64,000 bases of DNA from Kocuria sp. cx-455 (GTDB lineage Bacteria; Actinomycetota; Actinomycetes; Actinomycetales; Micrococcaceae), in the NCBI RefSeq assembly GCF_014698015.1, contig NZ_JACXBS010000001.1, forward strand, positions 744,001-808,000. Reading direction: 5' to 3'. A program made the position numbers and the translations under genes. Positions within the stretch are counted from its first letter, which is position 1, and every line of letters starts with the position of its first letter. This document shows positions 25,863 through 34,915 of this stretch, piece after piece. The notes under the pieces were generated by a model. The model was given only the letters and a program-made list of their open reading frames with translations. It had not been told where the DNA came from and did not search any database.

Positions 25863-26680
25863 ACCGCCACCGGTGCCTTGATGCCGGGGTGGTGCTGGTA
25901 GTTGACCACTTCGAAGTCCTCGTACTCGTAGTCGAAGATGGAATCCGGGGTGCGCAGGATCTTCAATTGCGGATACGGGTAGGGTTCGCGGGCCAGTTGC
26001 CGGGTGACCTGCTCCACATGATTGGTGTAGATGTGGCAGTCTCCTCCGGTCCAGATGAACTCACCGGGGACCAGATTGCATTGCTGGGCCACCATCATGG
26101 TGAGCAGCGCGTAGGAAGCAATATTGAAGGGCACGCCCAGGAAAAGGTCCGCAGAACGCTGGTACAGCTGGCAACTGAGGGCGTCGGGCCCGTCCTCGCG
26201 GGGTTGCACGTAGAACTGGAACAGGGCGTGGCACGGCGGCAATGCCATGCTCTCGACCTCGGCGGGGTTCCACGCGGTCACCACGTGACGGCGAGAATGC
26301 GGCGAGTTCCTGATGGATTCCACCACGCGCGCGATCTGGTCGATGCTCTCACCGTGACTGGCCGGCCAGCTGCGCCACTGCACGCCGTACACGGGGCCGA
26401 GGTCACCGTTCTCGTCCGCCCATTCGTCCCAGATGCTCACACCCCGTTCCTGCAACCAGCGCACGTTGGAGGACCCGGACAGGAACCACAACAGTTCCAG
26501 GGCAAGAGATTTGAAGTGCACGCGTTTAGTGGTCAGCAGGGGAAACGATTCGGAGAGGTCGTAGCGGATCTGCCGGCCGAACACGGAGCGCGTACCCGTG
26601 CCGGTCCGGTCGGACTTCAGGGCACCGTGGGCCATGACTTCGGCCAGAAGATCTTCGTAGGGCGTGGGAATGGCAGACAT
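25859..26680 (-). CDS. thyA: Thymidylate synthase
   Basis: 273-residue folate-dependent enzyme methylating dUMP to dTMP. The catalytic cysteine is C150 in [11 protein letters not shown]; the dUMP phosphate arginines are in the RRH motif near 130-132. The C-terminus ends APVAV, as in active ThyA. AAAGGA precedes ATG 26680 by 6 nt. It is followed by folA with a 4-nt overlap. Confidence 0.96.
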   Translation of the reverse strand: MSAIPTPYEDLLAEVMAHGALKSDRTGTGTRSVFGRQIRYDLSESFPLLTTKRVHFKSLALELLWFLSGSSNVRWLQERGVSIWDEWADENGDLGPVYGVQWRSWPASHGESIDQIARVVESIRNSPHSRRHVVTAWNPAEVESMALPPCHALFQFYVQPREDGPDALSCQLYQRSADLFLGVPFNIASYALLTMMVAQQCNLVPGEFIWTGGDCHIYTNHVEQVTRQLAREPYPYPQLKILRTPDSIFDYEYEDFEVVNYQHHPGIKAPVAV

Positions 26681-26773
26681 GGTTTCCTTTGTGCTGAATA
26701 CGGGCCCGCAGACCGGCCACGGGTCCGGTCGGTGTTACCGGGCCGGAGGCCGCCGGCCGCACTGACTCACGGG

Positions 26774-27721
26774 TCAGTCGTCGAACGGGGTGATGATCTC
26801 ACAACTCACGGCCCGGCCCTTGTGGTTCCGTGGCATCTGAAGCACGATCATTTGACCGGGGGAAAGGTACGGATCCGCATCGGGTAACTGCTCGACCATG
26901 GAGCCGGGCATGTGACGGGCAAGTACTTTGAGCACCGTGGGTAGGACCGGACGATGGGTGCACAGCACCGCGGGGTGCTCCGTGTCGAAAAGCTGCTCGA
27001 CCACCGCTGCGGCCTTCTTGGGGGAGCGCTTGTGGGCCGCCTCCGTCAACTGCGAGCGTTCCTTGACCTTGGCGTTGTACTTCTTGGCGTACGGAATCAC
27101 CGTGGACATGCAACGCAACCACGGGGAGGTGTGAACCCTCCTGGGTTGCCAGGCGGCCAACAACCGTGTGACGGCCAGGGCCTGCCGCTTGCCGGTGGCC
27201 GCCAGGGGACGATCGCCCTCCGCGCGCTGCCAGGAGGAACGGGGCTTCGCCTTGGCGTGACGCACAATGATGACGGGGCGGGTCGCCAGGGTGCCGTTGC
27301 GATGCAGGGCCACCAGTTCGTCGAGGGGTTCACGGTCGGCCGCGTTGCTGAGCATTGTGTGAGCCCGGTCCGCACTCACCCACCGCAGCTCGTCCACCTC
27401 ACCGTGATCCGGTGTGGCCCGCGCGGAAGCCGAGATCTCCGCGGCCCAGTACTTCACCAGTTTGGCCTGGTCCTTGACCTGGTAACGGATCGCCGGCAGC
27501 GGCACACCCAAGCGCACGGACAGGCCTACTTCTTCGCGCAGTTCACGCACAGCGGTCTCCGGGAGGGTCTCACCGTTGTCCTGTTTGCCTTTGGGCCAGG
27601 ACCAGTCGTCATAACGCGGCCGGTGGATGACCAGCACCTGAAGCTCGCCCGCACTGCGGCGCCAACACAGACAGCCTGCGGCGTAGACGTCAAACTTTCC
27701 GGAGGCATTACTTCTTGCCAT
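26774..27721 (-). CDS. mutT1: MutT1-type Nudix hydrolase with C-terminal histidine phosphatase domain
   Basis: 315-residue two-domain protein that cleans oxidised nucleotides (8-oxo-dGTP and related) in mycobacterial homologues. The complete Nudix box runs from G45 to L67 (E51, R59, E60, E63, E64). The second domain starts at about residue 148 with the phosphohistidine motif RHA (154-156) in place of RHG. The fusion is typical of actinobacterial MutT1. It is upstream of thyA-folA in the same direction, 93 nt apart. Confidence 0.88.
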   Translation of the reverse strand: MARSNASGKFDVYAAGCLCWRRSAGELQVLVIHRPRYDDWSWPKGKQDNGETLPETAVRELREEVGLSVRLGVPLPAIRYQVKDQAKLVKYWAAEISASARATPDHGEVDELRWVSADRAHTMLSNAADREPLDELVALHRNGTLATRPVIIVRHAKAKPRSSWQRAEGDRPLAATGKRQALAVTRLLAAWQPRRVHTSPWLRCMSTVIPYAKKYNAKVKERSQLTEAAHKRSPKKAAAVVEQLFDTEHPAVLCTHRPVLPTVLKVLARHMPGSMVEQLPDADPYLSPGQMIVLQMPRNHKGRAVSCEIITPFDD

Positions 27722-27797
27722 GACCCGCTCTCTGTCTGATGGACCAAGGTGGCACGCGTTCCTTCACCCGATGGGGCGGGACGGCGCCTCTCAGATG

Positions 27798-28721
27798 TTA
27801 TCCGGTGATCTCGCCCCGGAACATCACATCCAGGTGCCACCGTTCGAAACCAAGCTTTTCGTACAGGGCCATGGCGGCAGTGTTGTCCCCATCCACGTAC
27901 AACATCACGTTCTCAAGGTCCTGGTCGGCCAGGTAATTGACGCCCGCGGCGGTCAGCGCCTTGCCGAGTCCTCGGCCCTGTTGTTCCGGGGCGATACCCA
28001 CGGCGTAGACCTCACCCATCGCGGGGGAGCCGTCCGATGCGGGGTGGATCTTGGTCCAGTGAAAGCCCTGAATGTCCTCGGGGTCATCGGCCCTTACGGC
28101 CAGTAGGAATCCGGGCGCGTCGAACCATTCCTCGGCCTCTCGCTGATGGAGGTCGTCCAGGGTCATTTTGCCCTGCTCCGGGTGATCCGAGAACGCCTGT
28201 GCATTGACTCTCAGCCACCCGTTCTCGTCGCGGCCCGGTTCGAACGGCCGGATCTCGAGATCCTCGGTCAGATCCACCGGCAAGGGAAGGTCGGAGGACC
28301 CGCGCAGTTGTCGCCTCAAACGGTGCAGGTCGCGTACCGCCGTCAGCCCGTAGGTCTCGGCGAGTCGCCGGGCCCCCGGATGATCACCGTGGCCCCAGGC
28401 TTCCACCGTGCCCTCGACCTGCCCGCGCACCTCTCGTACCAGGGCTGTGCCGATCCCGGCGCCGCGACGTTCGGGGTCCACCACGAGTTCCACGGTGAAG
28501 GTGGAGGCCTGGTCCGAGTCCGGGTTGATGACCGCGACACCCACCAGGGCGCCGTCCTCGGTCGCGATAACCGAGCGAAGCCCCGCCCTGGCCGACCGCA
28601 CGTCAACGAGCGTCTGATCCGAGAACGGGGGATCGCCGTCGGCGCGGGTGGCTCGTTGAGCCAGATCCGTCAAGGCTGCGGGATCGGGAACCCCGTCCTG
28701 ACTGAGAATGGTCACGGCCAT
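27798..28721 (-). CDS. mshD: Mycothiol synthase (acetyl-CoA:Cys-GlcN-Ins acetyltransferase)
   Basis: 307-residue protein with two GNAT domains (about 1-140 and 150-307), the layout of MshD, which adds acetyl to cysteinyl-glucosaminyl-inositol in the last step of mycothiol synthesis. The active C-terminal domain shows VGIAPEQQGRGLGKALTAAG, the acetyl-CoA loop, and ends in LYEKLGFERWHLDVMF. GGAGG lies 6 nt before ATG 28721. Placement next to a GlnR-type regulator is conserved in mycobacteria. Mycothiol is confined to actinobacteria, which supports the host assignment. Confidence 0.92.
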   Translation of the reverse strand: MAVTILSQDGVPDPAALTDLAQRATRADGDPPFSDQTLVDVRSARAGLRSVIATEDGALVGVAVINPDSDQASTFTVELVVDPERRGAGIGTALVREVRGQVEGTVEAWGHGDHPGARRLAETYGLTAVRDLHRLRRQLRGSSDLPLPVDLTEDLEIRPFEPGRDENGWLRVNAQAFSDHPEQGKMTLDDLHQREAEEWFDAPGFLLAVRADDPEDIQGFHWTKIHPASDGSPAMGEVYAVGIAPEQQGRGLGKALTAAGVNYLADQDLENVMLYVDGDNTAAMALYEKLGFERWHLDVMFRGEITG

Positions 28722-28755
28722 GACATACCTCCACTGTGAGCGGTTGGACGGCGCG

Positions 28756-29439
28756 TCAGGACTCGCTGTCCCGGCCCGCCGTGAAGCTGTACCCCACGTT
28801 ACGCACCGTGGTGATCAGGTGTTCGTGATCGGCCCCCAATTTCGCGCGCAGCCTTCGAATGTGGACATCCACCGTGCGTGTACCGCCGTAATAGTCGTAC
28901 CCCCACACCTGCGACAACAACTGGGCGCGGGTGAAGACACGGCCCACGTTCTGTGCAAGGTATTTGAGCAGCTCGAACTCCTTGTACGTGAGGTTCAGCG
29001 GGGCACCGCCGATCTTGACGGTGTACGAGCCGTCGTCGATGGTCACGTTACCGGCCCTGATCACGGACTCGTCCTGCGCCTCGTCCGGGCCTCGGACGCT
29101 CGCCAGTCGCAATCTGGCCTCGATCTCCGCGGGCCCGGCAGTGTGCAGCACCACGTCCGTGACACACCACGACGCCGCCACGGCCGCCATCCCGCCCTCG
29201 GTCAAAGCCAGGAGCACGGGAACGGATGTGTCTCGGGCGGCCAAACTCTGGGCGGTGTTGCGCGCGGCCACCATGTTGGTGGTGCCGTCCAGGACCACGA
29301 CATCCGGTTGCCGCACGCGTTTAAGGGCCCCCGAGGAACTGAGCGGCACTACGTCTATTTGGTGCGAGAGGAGTTCCAAACCGGGAAGAACAGTGGCGAG
29401 CGCATTGGTTTCATCGCTGAGCAGCACAATCTGGAGCAC
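28756..29439 (-). CDS. glnR: GlnR-like orphan OmpR-family regulator
   Basis: 227-residue regulator. The N-terminal domain has a receiver-like shape, but the usual acidic pair is reduced to SDE near residue 8 and the conserved Lys is absent; only the VVVLD aspartate near residue 50 is clear. The C-terminal winged helix (~125-220) has the OmpR signature FTRAQLLSQVWGYDYYGGTRTVDVHIRRLRAKL. Together with its place beside mshD (as Rv0818-Rv0819 in M. tuberculosis) this indicates GlnR, the nitrogen regulator that works without a kinase. Start is GTG 29439 with GGGATGATCC upstream. Confidence 0.78.
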   Translation of the reverse strand: MLQIVLLSDETNALATVLPGLELLSHQIDVVPLSSSGALKRVRQPDVVVLDGTTNMVAARNTAQSLAARDTSVPVLLALTEGGMAAVAASWCVTDVVLHTAGPAEIEARLRLASVRGPDEAQDESVIRAGNVTIDDGSYTVKIGGAPLNLTYKEFELLKYLAQNVGRVFTRAQLLSQVWGYDYYGGTRTVDVHIRRLRAKLGADHEHLITTVRNVGYSFTAGRDSES

Positions 29440-29503
29440 GGATCATCCCGTTGATGGTGAGGGGAGTCCACCAAGGGAATTCCCCCGGGCGGCTATGACG
29501 ACC

Positions 29504-29509
29504 ATTATA
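29504..29509 (-). promoter_or_regulatory. Consensus -10 TATAAT upstream of glnR-mshD
   Basis: The complement strand reads exactly TATAAT about 65 nt before the glnR start, in an AT-rich patch that is exceptional for this region. No convincing -35 is visible at 16-18 nt. On the other strand TAGGCT at 29603-29608 can serve the divergent membrane-protein gene with a ~34-nt leader. Confidence 0.5.
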
Positions 29510-29648
29510 AATATTTCACCGGTGCCGTAACTTTCACGGACATGGGGAACCTCGTTGCCCGGGCCAGTAGGCGTGCTGACCCGTTCCCACGTTCGGGGCG
29601 GTTAGGCTGAAGGGAACATCTGCCCCAGACCGTGCGCGGAGGACACCC

Positions 29649-30257
29649 ATGAGATACGCAAGGATCATCGGCGCGGCTGCCGGCTCGCTGATTCTTGCCC
29701 TCGGTGCCAGTGTGCTGGGTGGGTTGCTTCCGCTGATGGTGTCCGTGGTGATGGCCGTGGTGATCGCGGTGGGGTGGCCCGCGGCTACAGGGATCAAGGC
29801 CCGCCGCCGGCACAACGTGATCATTGCCGCGGCCGGCGTGGGCGCGTGTTCCCTGGTGAATTTCGTCCCGGATCAGCAGCTCATCTGGCTCCCGGCCGTG
29901 GTGGGCGTGGCCTTCATGATCGTGTGCGTGGCCGAGTTGGTGCGGGGTGAAGGAGCCACGGGCCGGTTGGAATCCACCCTGGCCTCCGTGACGGGTGTCC
30001 TGGCCGCCGTGAGCGCCTCGGGCTGGATCGGGCTCAGTCACGTGGAGGAGCTCTACGGGCTGGGCACCTGGGTCACCATGGCCGGTGTGGGTTTACCGCT
30101 CGCCCTCATCATCGGTGTGGTGGGTGTGCGGATCATTTCGGCGGCACCGGAGACACCTGAGCGCAGGGGCTTGCTGACCCTGGGCGTAACACCCGTTGCA
30201 CTACTCGGTGTGGCAGCGCTGTTCGCCGGTCGGATACTGGCCTCCGTGGTAGCTTAG
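29649..30257 (+). CDS. Hypothetical six-span membrane protein
   Basis: 202-residue, strongly hydrophobic protein with about six spans and short loops; a basic loop KARRRHN lies after the second. No family motif is recognised. GGAGG lies 6 nt before ATG 29649. It is followed 4 nt later by a 35-codon membrane protein gene whose promoter box overlaps its stop codon, and divergent from glnR. Function unknown. Confidence 0.7.
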   Translation: MRYARIIGAAAGSLILALGASVLGGLLPLMVSVVMAVVIAVGWPAATGIKARRRHNVIIAAAGVGACSLVNFVPDQQLIWLPAVVGVAFMIVCVAELVRGEGATGRLESTLASVTGVLAAVSASGWIGLSHVEELYGLGTWVTMAGVGLPLALIIGVVGVRIISAAPETPERRGLLTLGVTPVALLGVAALFAGRILASVVA

Positions 30258-30261
30258 AACC

Positions 30262-30369
30262 ATGCTTGCACTCGAAATCTTTTACCTCGTCCTGTTGGTT
30301 CTGGCCGGTCTCGCGATCGGCGGTATTGCTCTGAAGGTCATCACCGGTCTCTTCAAGGGCCAGCTCTAA
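30262..30369 (+). CDS. 35-residue single-span membrane protein
   Basis: Short frame encoding MLALEIFYLVLLVLAGLAIG... ending KGQL: one membrane helix (about residues 4-28) with a C-terminal basic tip. ATG 30262 has TAGCTT 6 nt upstream (30250-30255), the same leaderless spacing seen elsewhere, and that box overlaps the stop of the preceding gene. The next gene starts 4 nt after its stop. High hydrophobicity and tight packing between two real genes argue that it is translated. Family and role unknown. Confidence 0.6.
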   Translation: MLALEIFYLVLLVLAGLAIGGIALKVITGLFKGQL

Positions 30370-30373
30370 ACTC

Positions 30374-30982
30374 ATGCCCGTTGAGATCCCCACCAATCTC
30401 ACTCCGGAGCTCGTGCCGTTCGCTTGGCTCCTGGGGACCTGGGAGGGCGAGGGCTTCATGGGATACGGAGACGCCGAACAGCGCGCGTTCCGGCAGCGGG
30501 TCACGTTCGAGCAACACAATCTGCCGTTCGTCGTGTACCGCGCGCAGACCACGCTCCTCAATGACGAGGGCGAACCCCAACGCGAAGCCACCTACGAACA
30601 GGGTTTCTGGGAACTCGCTCGCCCTCGCGAGGACGGGGATATCGGCCCCGGCATGCTGCCTCCCGACCCCGTGCCGGTCCTGAAGACCGCTCAGGACGTC
30701 GAGGACCTGCGTAATGCTGACGGTGGTTTCGACATCTCCGTCTCCATGCTTCACCCGGGTGGTATTTCCGAGCTCTACCTCGGGCAGATCAAGGGACCCC
30801 GTGTGGACCTCGCCACGGACGCCGTGATGCGTGCCCAGGGGTCCAAGGAGTACGCCTCCGGAACCAGGCTGTACGGCTTGGTCAACGGGAACCTCATGTG
30901 GGCGTGGGACATGGCCGCCAACGGTCATGAATTGGCCACGCACGCCTCCGCCGAACTGAAAAAGGTTGATTCGCACCAGTGA
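30374..30982 (+). CDS. FABP-like/nitrobindin family heme-binding protein
   Basis: 202-residue beta-barrel protein of the nitrobindin (THAP4-C-like, DUF1794) family. The opening strand motif AWLLGTWEGEG (residues ~17-27) is the family GTWxGxG signature. A histidine near the C-terminus (ELATHASAEL) is where nitrobindins bind heme, allowing peroxynitrite isomerisation in characterised members. An extra acidic/proline-rich insertion (ARPREDGDIGPGMLPPDPVP) sits in the middle. It overlaps the next gene by 4 nt (GTGA), giving a coupled pair with YgfZ. Confidence 0.82.
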   Translation: MPVEIPTNLTPELVPFAWLLGTWEGEGFMGYGDAEQRAFRQRVTFEQHNLPFVVYRAQTTLLNDEGEPQREATYEQGFWELARPREDGDIGPGMLPPDPVPVLKTAQDVEDLRNADGGFDISVSMLHPGGISELYLGQIKGPRVDLATDAVMRAQGSKEYASGTRLYGLVNGNLMWAWDMAANGHELATHASAELKKVDSHQ

Positions 30983-32184
30983 CTTCCGCTGATTCCTCGT
31001 ACCGATCCGTTCTCCTCTCGCGCCCCGGCGCTGTGGCGGCAGACAACCTGGACGAGGGGGTGGCCGGCCACTACGGGGACCCCGTTCCCGAACAGCGCGC
31101 GCTGGACCGCGGCACGGGGTACGTGGACCAATCCCAGCGCGGGGTTGTGACGGTGACCGGCGCGGACCGGCTCAGCTGGCTCACCACGCTGTCCTCGCAG
31201 GTGCTCACGGGTCTCCAGCCCGGGCAGAGCACCGAGACAATGTTCCTCAGCATCCAGGGCAGGGTCGAGTTCGCGCCCCACGCCGTGGACGACGGAACCA
31301 CCACGTGGCTCATTGCCGAGGCTCAGGAGGCTCCCGGGCTCGCGGCGTGGTTGGAGTCCATGAGGTTCGCCATGCGCGTCGAGGTCGCGGACGTCAGCTC
31401 CCAGTGGGCCGTGATCGCCGCGACCAAGGACCTGAGCGCGCAATTGACCGCCGCGCTGGAAGGCCCGCGGGCGGCGTCGGAGGCCGTGGTCGTGTGGCGC
31501 GACCCCTGGCCTGAGATCTCCCCCGGCGGCTATGCCTACAGCGCGGCCCCGGACCATCCCGGGTTCGAACGCCCGTGGTTCGAACACCTGGTCCCCATGA
31601 ACGCTCTGGAGACCGCAGCCGCGGCCCTGGAGGAGCAGGGTTGCACCCCGGCCGGGTCCTGGGCGGCGGAGGCGCTGCGCATTGCGGCGTGGCGACCACG
31701 CTGGGGCGCCGAGACGGACGCCAAGACCATTCCCCACGAGCTCGACTGGATGCGCACCGCGGTGCACCTGTCCAAGGGGTGCTACAAGGGCCAGGAGACC
31801 GTGGCCCGCGTGCACAACCTGGGGCACCCGCCGCGCAGACTCACGTTCCTGGACCTGGACGGTTCCCAGCACACGCTGCCGGCAGCCGGCGCGGACGTGG
31901 TCCTCAACGACAAGGTGGTCGGGCGCGTGACGTCCGCCCGGTTGCATCACGAAGCCGGCCCCATTGCCCTGGCGGTGCTCAAGCGCAACGTGGACCCGCA
32001 GGCCGACCTGCTGGTGCGGGACACGGTCGAGGAGCACCCGGAGCAAGAAGGCACCCGGGGCAGCGATGTGGCCGAACAATGGTCTGCCGCTCAAACCGTG
32101 GTGGTTCAGCCGGATGCCGGTTCGGTGGTTGGCCGACCCAAGAATCTCATGCGGGGTCCGCGCGATGGTGGGATGCGACTCTGA
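30979..32184 (+). CDS. ygfZ: Folate-binding protein YgfZ (Fe-S cluster maintenance)
   Basis: 401-residue protein of the GcvT-like aminomethyltransferase fold. The YgfZ signature KGCYKGQETVARVHNLG lies near residue 263, with its conserved cysteine. YgfZ/IBA57 proteins bind tetrahydrofolate and support repair or assembly of certain iron-sulfur enzymes. Start GTG overlaps the stop of the nitrobindin-like gene. A terminator follows 17 nt after the stop. Confidence 0.9.
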   Translation: MTSADSSYRSVLLSRPGAVAADNLDEGVAGHYGDPVPEQRALDRGTGYVDQSQRGVVTVTGADRLSWLTTLSSQVLTGLQPGQSTETMFLSIQGRVEFAPHAVDDGTTTWLIAEAQEAPGLAAWLESMRFAMRVEVADVSSQWAVIAATKDLSAQLTAALEGPRAASEAVVVWRDPWPEISPGGYAYSAAPDHPGFERPWFEHLVPMNALETAAAALEEQGCTPAGSWAAEALRIAAWRPRWGAETDAKTIPHELDWMRTAVHLSKGCYKGQETVARVHNLGHPPRRLTFLDLDGSQHTLPAAGADVVLNDKVVGRVTSARLHHEAGPIALAVLKRNVDPQADLLVRDTVEEHPEQEGTRGSDVAEQWSAAQTVVVQPDAGSVVGRPKNLMRGPRDGGMRL

Positions 32185-32201
32185 CGTCACACGGAAACGC
32201 C

Positions 32202-32239
32202 ATTGCGGCGGATCGGGACTATTCCTGATCCGCCGCAAT
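32202..32239. terminator. Terminator between ygfZ and pfkA
   Basis: Perfect 13-bp stem (32202-32214, 32227-32239), 12-nt loop, between convergent genes. A second 7-bp hairpin (32249-32267) lies just beyond. Confidence 0.78.
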
Positions 32240-32330
32240 TCATTGTGAGCGCGGTTCGTGACCGCGCGGAGGTACGGCGGGACTCGCGATCGCTCTGGGG
32301 CCACCGTGCCCGCCGACGCCGCCGGGGGGC

Positions 32331-33362
32331 CTACCGGCCGAACAGCACCTTGGCTTCTTCGTAACGCTCCAGTGGGACGGCTTTGAGGCCGTCGAGCGCC
32401 TCACTGAAGTCCACGCGGACCACGTCCGTGCCGCGCAGGGCGCACATCTTTCCCCACTCGTGTTCGGCGGCCATGCTGGCGGCAGCCATGCCCAGGCGGG
32501 TGGCGAGCACGCGGTCGAAACCGGTGGGGGCACCTCCGCGCTGGATGTGGCCCAGCGTGGTGTTGCGGGTTTCGATCCCGGTGATCTCCTCGATCTGCTG
32601 GGTCACGAAGTCACCCGCCCCGCCAAGGCGCGGCCGGCCGGAGGCCTCTTGTCCCTTACCGGCAATGGCCTCGTCGTAGCCCTCGGGGATGAACCCCTCG
32701 GCAACGACCACCAGGGGGGCACGACCTCGGTCGTACACTTCCTTGGCCCATTTGGAGACCTGTTCCATGGACTCGCGGTGCTCCGGGATCAGGATCGCGT
32801 GGGCGCCGGCGGCCATCCCCGAATGCAGGGCGATCCAGCCCACGTGGCGGCCCATGACCTCTGCCACCATGCAGCGGTGATGGGATTCGCCGGTGGTGCG
32901 CAACCGGTCCATGGCGTCGGTTGCGATGGACACGGCGGTGTCGAAACCGAACGTGTAGTCGGTGGCCTTCAAATCGTTGTCAATGGTCTTGGGGACGCCC
33001 ACCACGGGCAATCCCGCGTCCGCCAAGCGCTTGGCACCCGCAAGGGTGCCCTCGCCGCCGATAGCCACGATCGCATCGATCCGGTTGGCCTCAAGGACCT
33101 TGGCGATGTTCTCCGGGCCACCATGGGGGCCGTCGAAGGGGTTGGTCCGCGAGGTGCCCAGAATGGTGCCGCCCTGGCGTGCGAGGCCACGAACGCTTTG
33201 GCGGGGGAGCTCCATGATGTCCCCCTCGACCACACCGCGCCAACCGTCACGGAACCCCACGAAATCGTGATCGTAGGACTTGATCCCGTGCAGAACAGCA
33301 CCGCGGATCACGGCGTTCAATCCGGGGCAATCTCCGCCGCTCGTCATCAGGCCAATTCTCAT
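32331..33362 (-). CDS. pfkA: 6-phosphofructokinase, actinobacterial group III type
   Basis: 343-residue glycolytic enzyme. GGDCPGLNAVIRG near the start and the catalytic TIDND (residues 126-130) are intact. At the donor-specificity positions it has Gly (G105 in GGEGT), typical of ATP users, together with Lys (K125 in PKTIDND), usually linked to pyrophosphate users. That Gly/Lys combination occurs in ATP-dependent Streptomyces PFKs, so ATP is the likely donor. An upstream TAGACT (33411-33416, complement) suggests a promoter with ~42-nt leader containing GAGGAG. Confidence 0.92.
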   Translation of the reverse strand: MRIGLMTSGGDCPGLNAVIRGAVLHGIKSYDHDFVGFRDGWRGVVEGDIMELPRQSVRGLARQGGTILGTSRTNPFDGPHGGPENIAKVLEANRIDAIVAIGGEGTLAGAKRLADAGLPVVGVPKTIDNDLKATDYTFGFDTAVSIATDAMDRLRTTGESHHRCMVAEVMGRHVGWIALHSGMAAGAHAILIPEHRESMEQVSKWAKEVYDRGRAPLVVVAEGFIPEGYDEAIAGKGQEASGRPRLGGAGDFVTQQIEEITGIETRNTTLGHIQRGGAPTGFDRVLATRLGMAAASMAAEHEWGKMCALRGTDVVRVDFSEALDGLKAVPLERYEEAKVLFGR

Positions 33363-33544
33363 GCGTGCTTCAGCGCTCCTCGGTGATCGAGTGTTGAATC
33401 TTCACCGCTCAGTCTAATGAGTCGCGGGTGGGGCCGATAAGGAGAGCTACCGCGCCGTGTTCAAGACTCGTTAACCCCGCCACCTAGAATTGCTGGGGAG
33501 ACGCACACAGGTGCCGCCCGCGGCACAAGCCACTAGGAGGACAT

Positions 33545-34456
33545 ATGACCCCGCAGCAGGAACCGGCACGGGAGAACCTCCGCGAGTTCATCGACAAACT
33601 TGTGGAACAGGGGTACACGGTGCGGGACGGTCAATCCCCGGACCCGGACCTCATTGATCCAGGTGGAAGCGCCGTGGAGACGTGGCGCGAGGGCTACCCG
33701 TACGACGAGCGGATGTCCCGGGAAGATTACGAGCTTGAGAAGTATCAGCTCCAGATCGAGTTGCTGAAGTTCCAGTACTGGGGCCAGGACAACGACCTCA
33801 AGCACGTGATCGTGTTCGAGGGCCGCGATGCCGCCGGCAAGGGTGGCACCATCAAGCGCTTCACCGAACACCTCAACCCGCGTGCCGCGCGTACTGTGGC
33901 GCTGAACAAGCCCTCGGACCGGGAACTGGGTCAGTGGTATTTCCAGCGCTACATCCAGCACCTGCCCACCAACGGTGAGATTGTGCTGTTCGACCGCTCG
34001 TGGTACAACCGGGCCAACGTGGAACGCGTCATGGGTTTCTGCACCGATGAGGAGTACGAGAGTTTCATGAAGCAGGCCCCCACGTTCGAGAAGATGCTCG
34101 TGGATGACGGTATCCACCTGACCAAGTTCTGGTTCTCCGTGACCCAGCACGAACAGCGCACACGCTTTGCCATCCGCCAGATCGATCCGGTGCGCCGCTG
34201 GAAACTCTCGCCCATGGACCTGGCGTCCCTGGACCGCTGGGAGGATTACACCGTGGCCAAGGAAGAGACCTTCCGGCGCACGGACACGGACCACGCACCG
34301 TGGATCACCATCAAGTCCAATGACAAGAAGCGCGCTCGCCTCAACGCCATGCGCTACTTCCTCAACCAGTTCGACTACGAGGACAAGGACACCTCGGTGG
34401 TCTACCCGCCGGACCCGCTGATCGTCCGTCGTGGCCGCGACGCCGTGGACGACTGA
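33545..34456 (+). CDS. ppk2: Polyphosphate kinase 2
   Basis: 303-residue single-domain PPK2, which transfers phosphate between polyphosphate and nucleotides. The Walker A loop GRDAAGKGG is at residues 93-101 and the Walker B region IVLFDRSWYNR near 142-152; the lid RRWKLSPMD follows. Length and motifs fit class I PPK2 (nucleoside diphosphate to triphosphate), but class cannot be proved by eye. AGGAGG lies 5 nt before ATG 33545, and TAGAAT at 33485-33490 is a plausible -10. Confidence 0.93.
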   Translation: MTPQQEPARENLREFIDKLVEQGYTVRDGQSPDPDLIDPGGSAVETWREGYPYDERMSREDYELEKYQLQIELLKFQYWGQDNDLKHVIVFEGRDAAGKGGTIKRFTEHLNPRAARTVALNKPSDRELGQWYFQRYIQHLPTNGEIVLFDRSWYNRANVERVMGFCTDEEYESFMKQAPTFEKMLVDDGIHLTKFWFSVTQHEQRTRFAIRQIDPVRRWKLSPMDLASLDRWEDYTVAKEETFRRTDTDHAPWITIKSNDKKRARLNAMRYFLNQFDYEDKDTSVVYPPDPLIVRRGRDAVDD

Positions 34457-34480
34457 CGGCTACCGGTCGTGAACTACAAG

Positions 34481-34512
34481 CTGGGCCCCGCACCACGTGG
34501 TGCGGGGCCCAG
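34481..34512. terminator. Perfect 32-nt palindrome, bidirectional terminator
   Basis: Arms 34481-34496 and 34497-34512 are exactly complementary (centre ACGT), between convergent genes. Confidence 0.82.
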
Positions 34513-34543
34513 CCCGTGTTGGGGGTCGCTCGGGCGAGCTCGT

Positions 34544-34915
34544 TCAGTGCTTCACCGTTCGGGCAAAGTTATGGCGGTCCACCAGGAACCAGGATGCCGC
34601 AGCGTTACCGGCGGCCACACCGAACACGGAGGGCCACGCGCCGATCTTCTTGGCCAGCGGGTGGGATACTCCGAAGCCCGCGAGGTACAGCACACTGAGT
34701 CCCGCGGTGGTGGCGGGCCCGGCCGATGTGTACCAGGTGCGCCCGGCCAGCACGCCGTTGGCCAGGAGCACCACTCCACCCAGGGCCCGAACCCTGGTCC
34801 ACCGGGCCACGGCGTAACCGCCGGTCAGACCCCCGGCCACCACGGCCGCACTGGGCAGTTGCACGGGGGAGGGCAACTGCTGGTCCACGGCGTGCAGTGT
34901 TTGCTTGAGGTTCAT
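34544..34915 (-). CDS. Small hypothetical membrane protein
   Basis: 123-residue protein with three or four weak hydrophobic segments separated by basic turns (WTRVRALGG, HPLAKKIG). No family recognised. Its ATG at 34915 abuts the stop of the aminotransferase gene (starting base directly before 34916), so it is read in one operon with it. No role can be deduced from the neighbour. Confidence 0.68.
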   Translation of the reverse strand: MNLKQTLHAVDQQLPSPVQLPSAAVVAGGLTGGYAVARWTRVRALGGVVLLANGVLAGRTWYTSAGPATTAGLSVLYLAGFGVSHPLAKKIGAWPSVFGVAAGNAAASWFLVDRHNFARTVKH

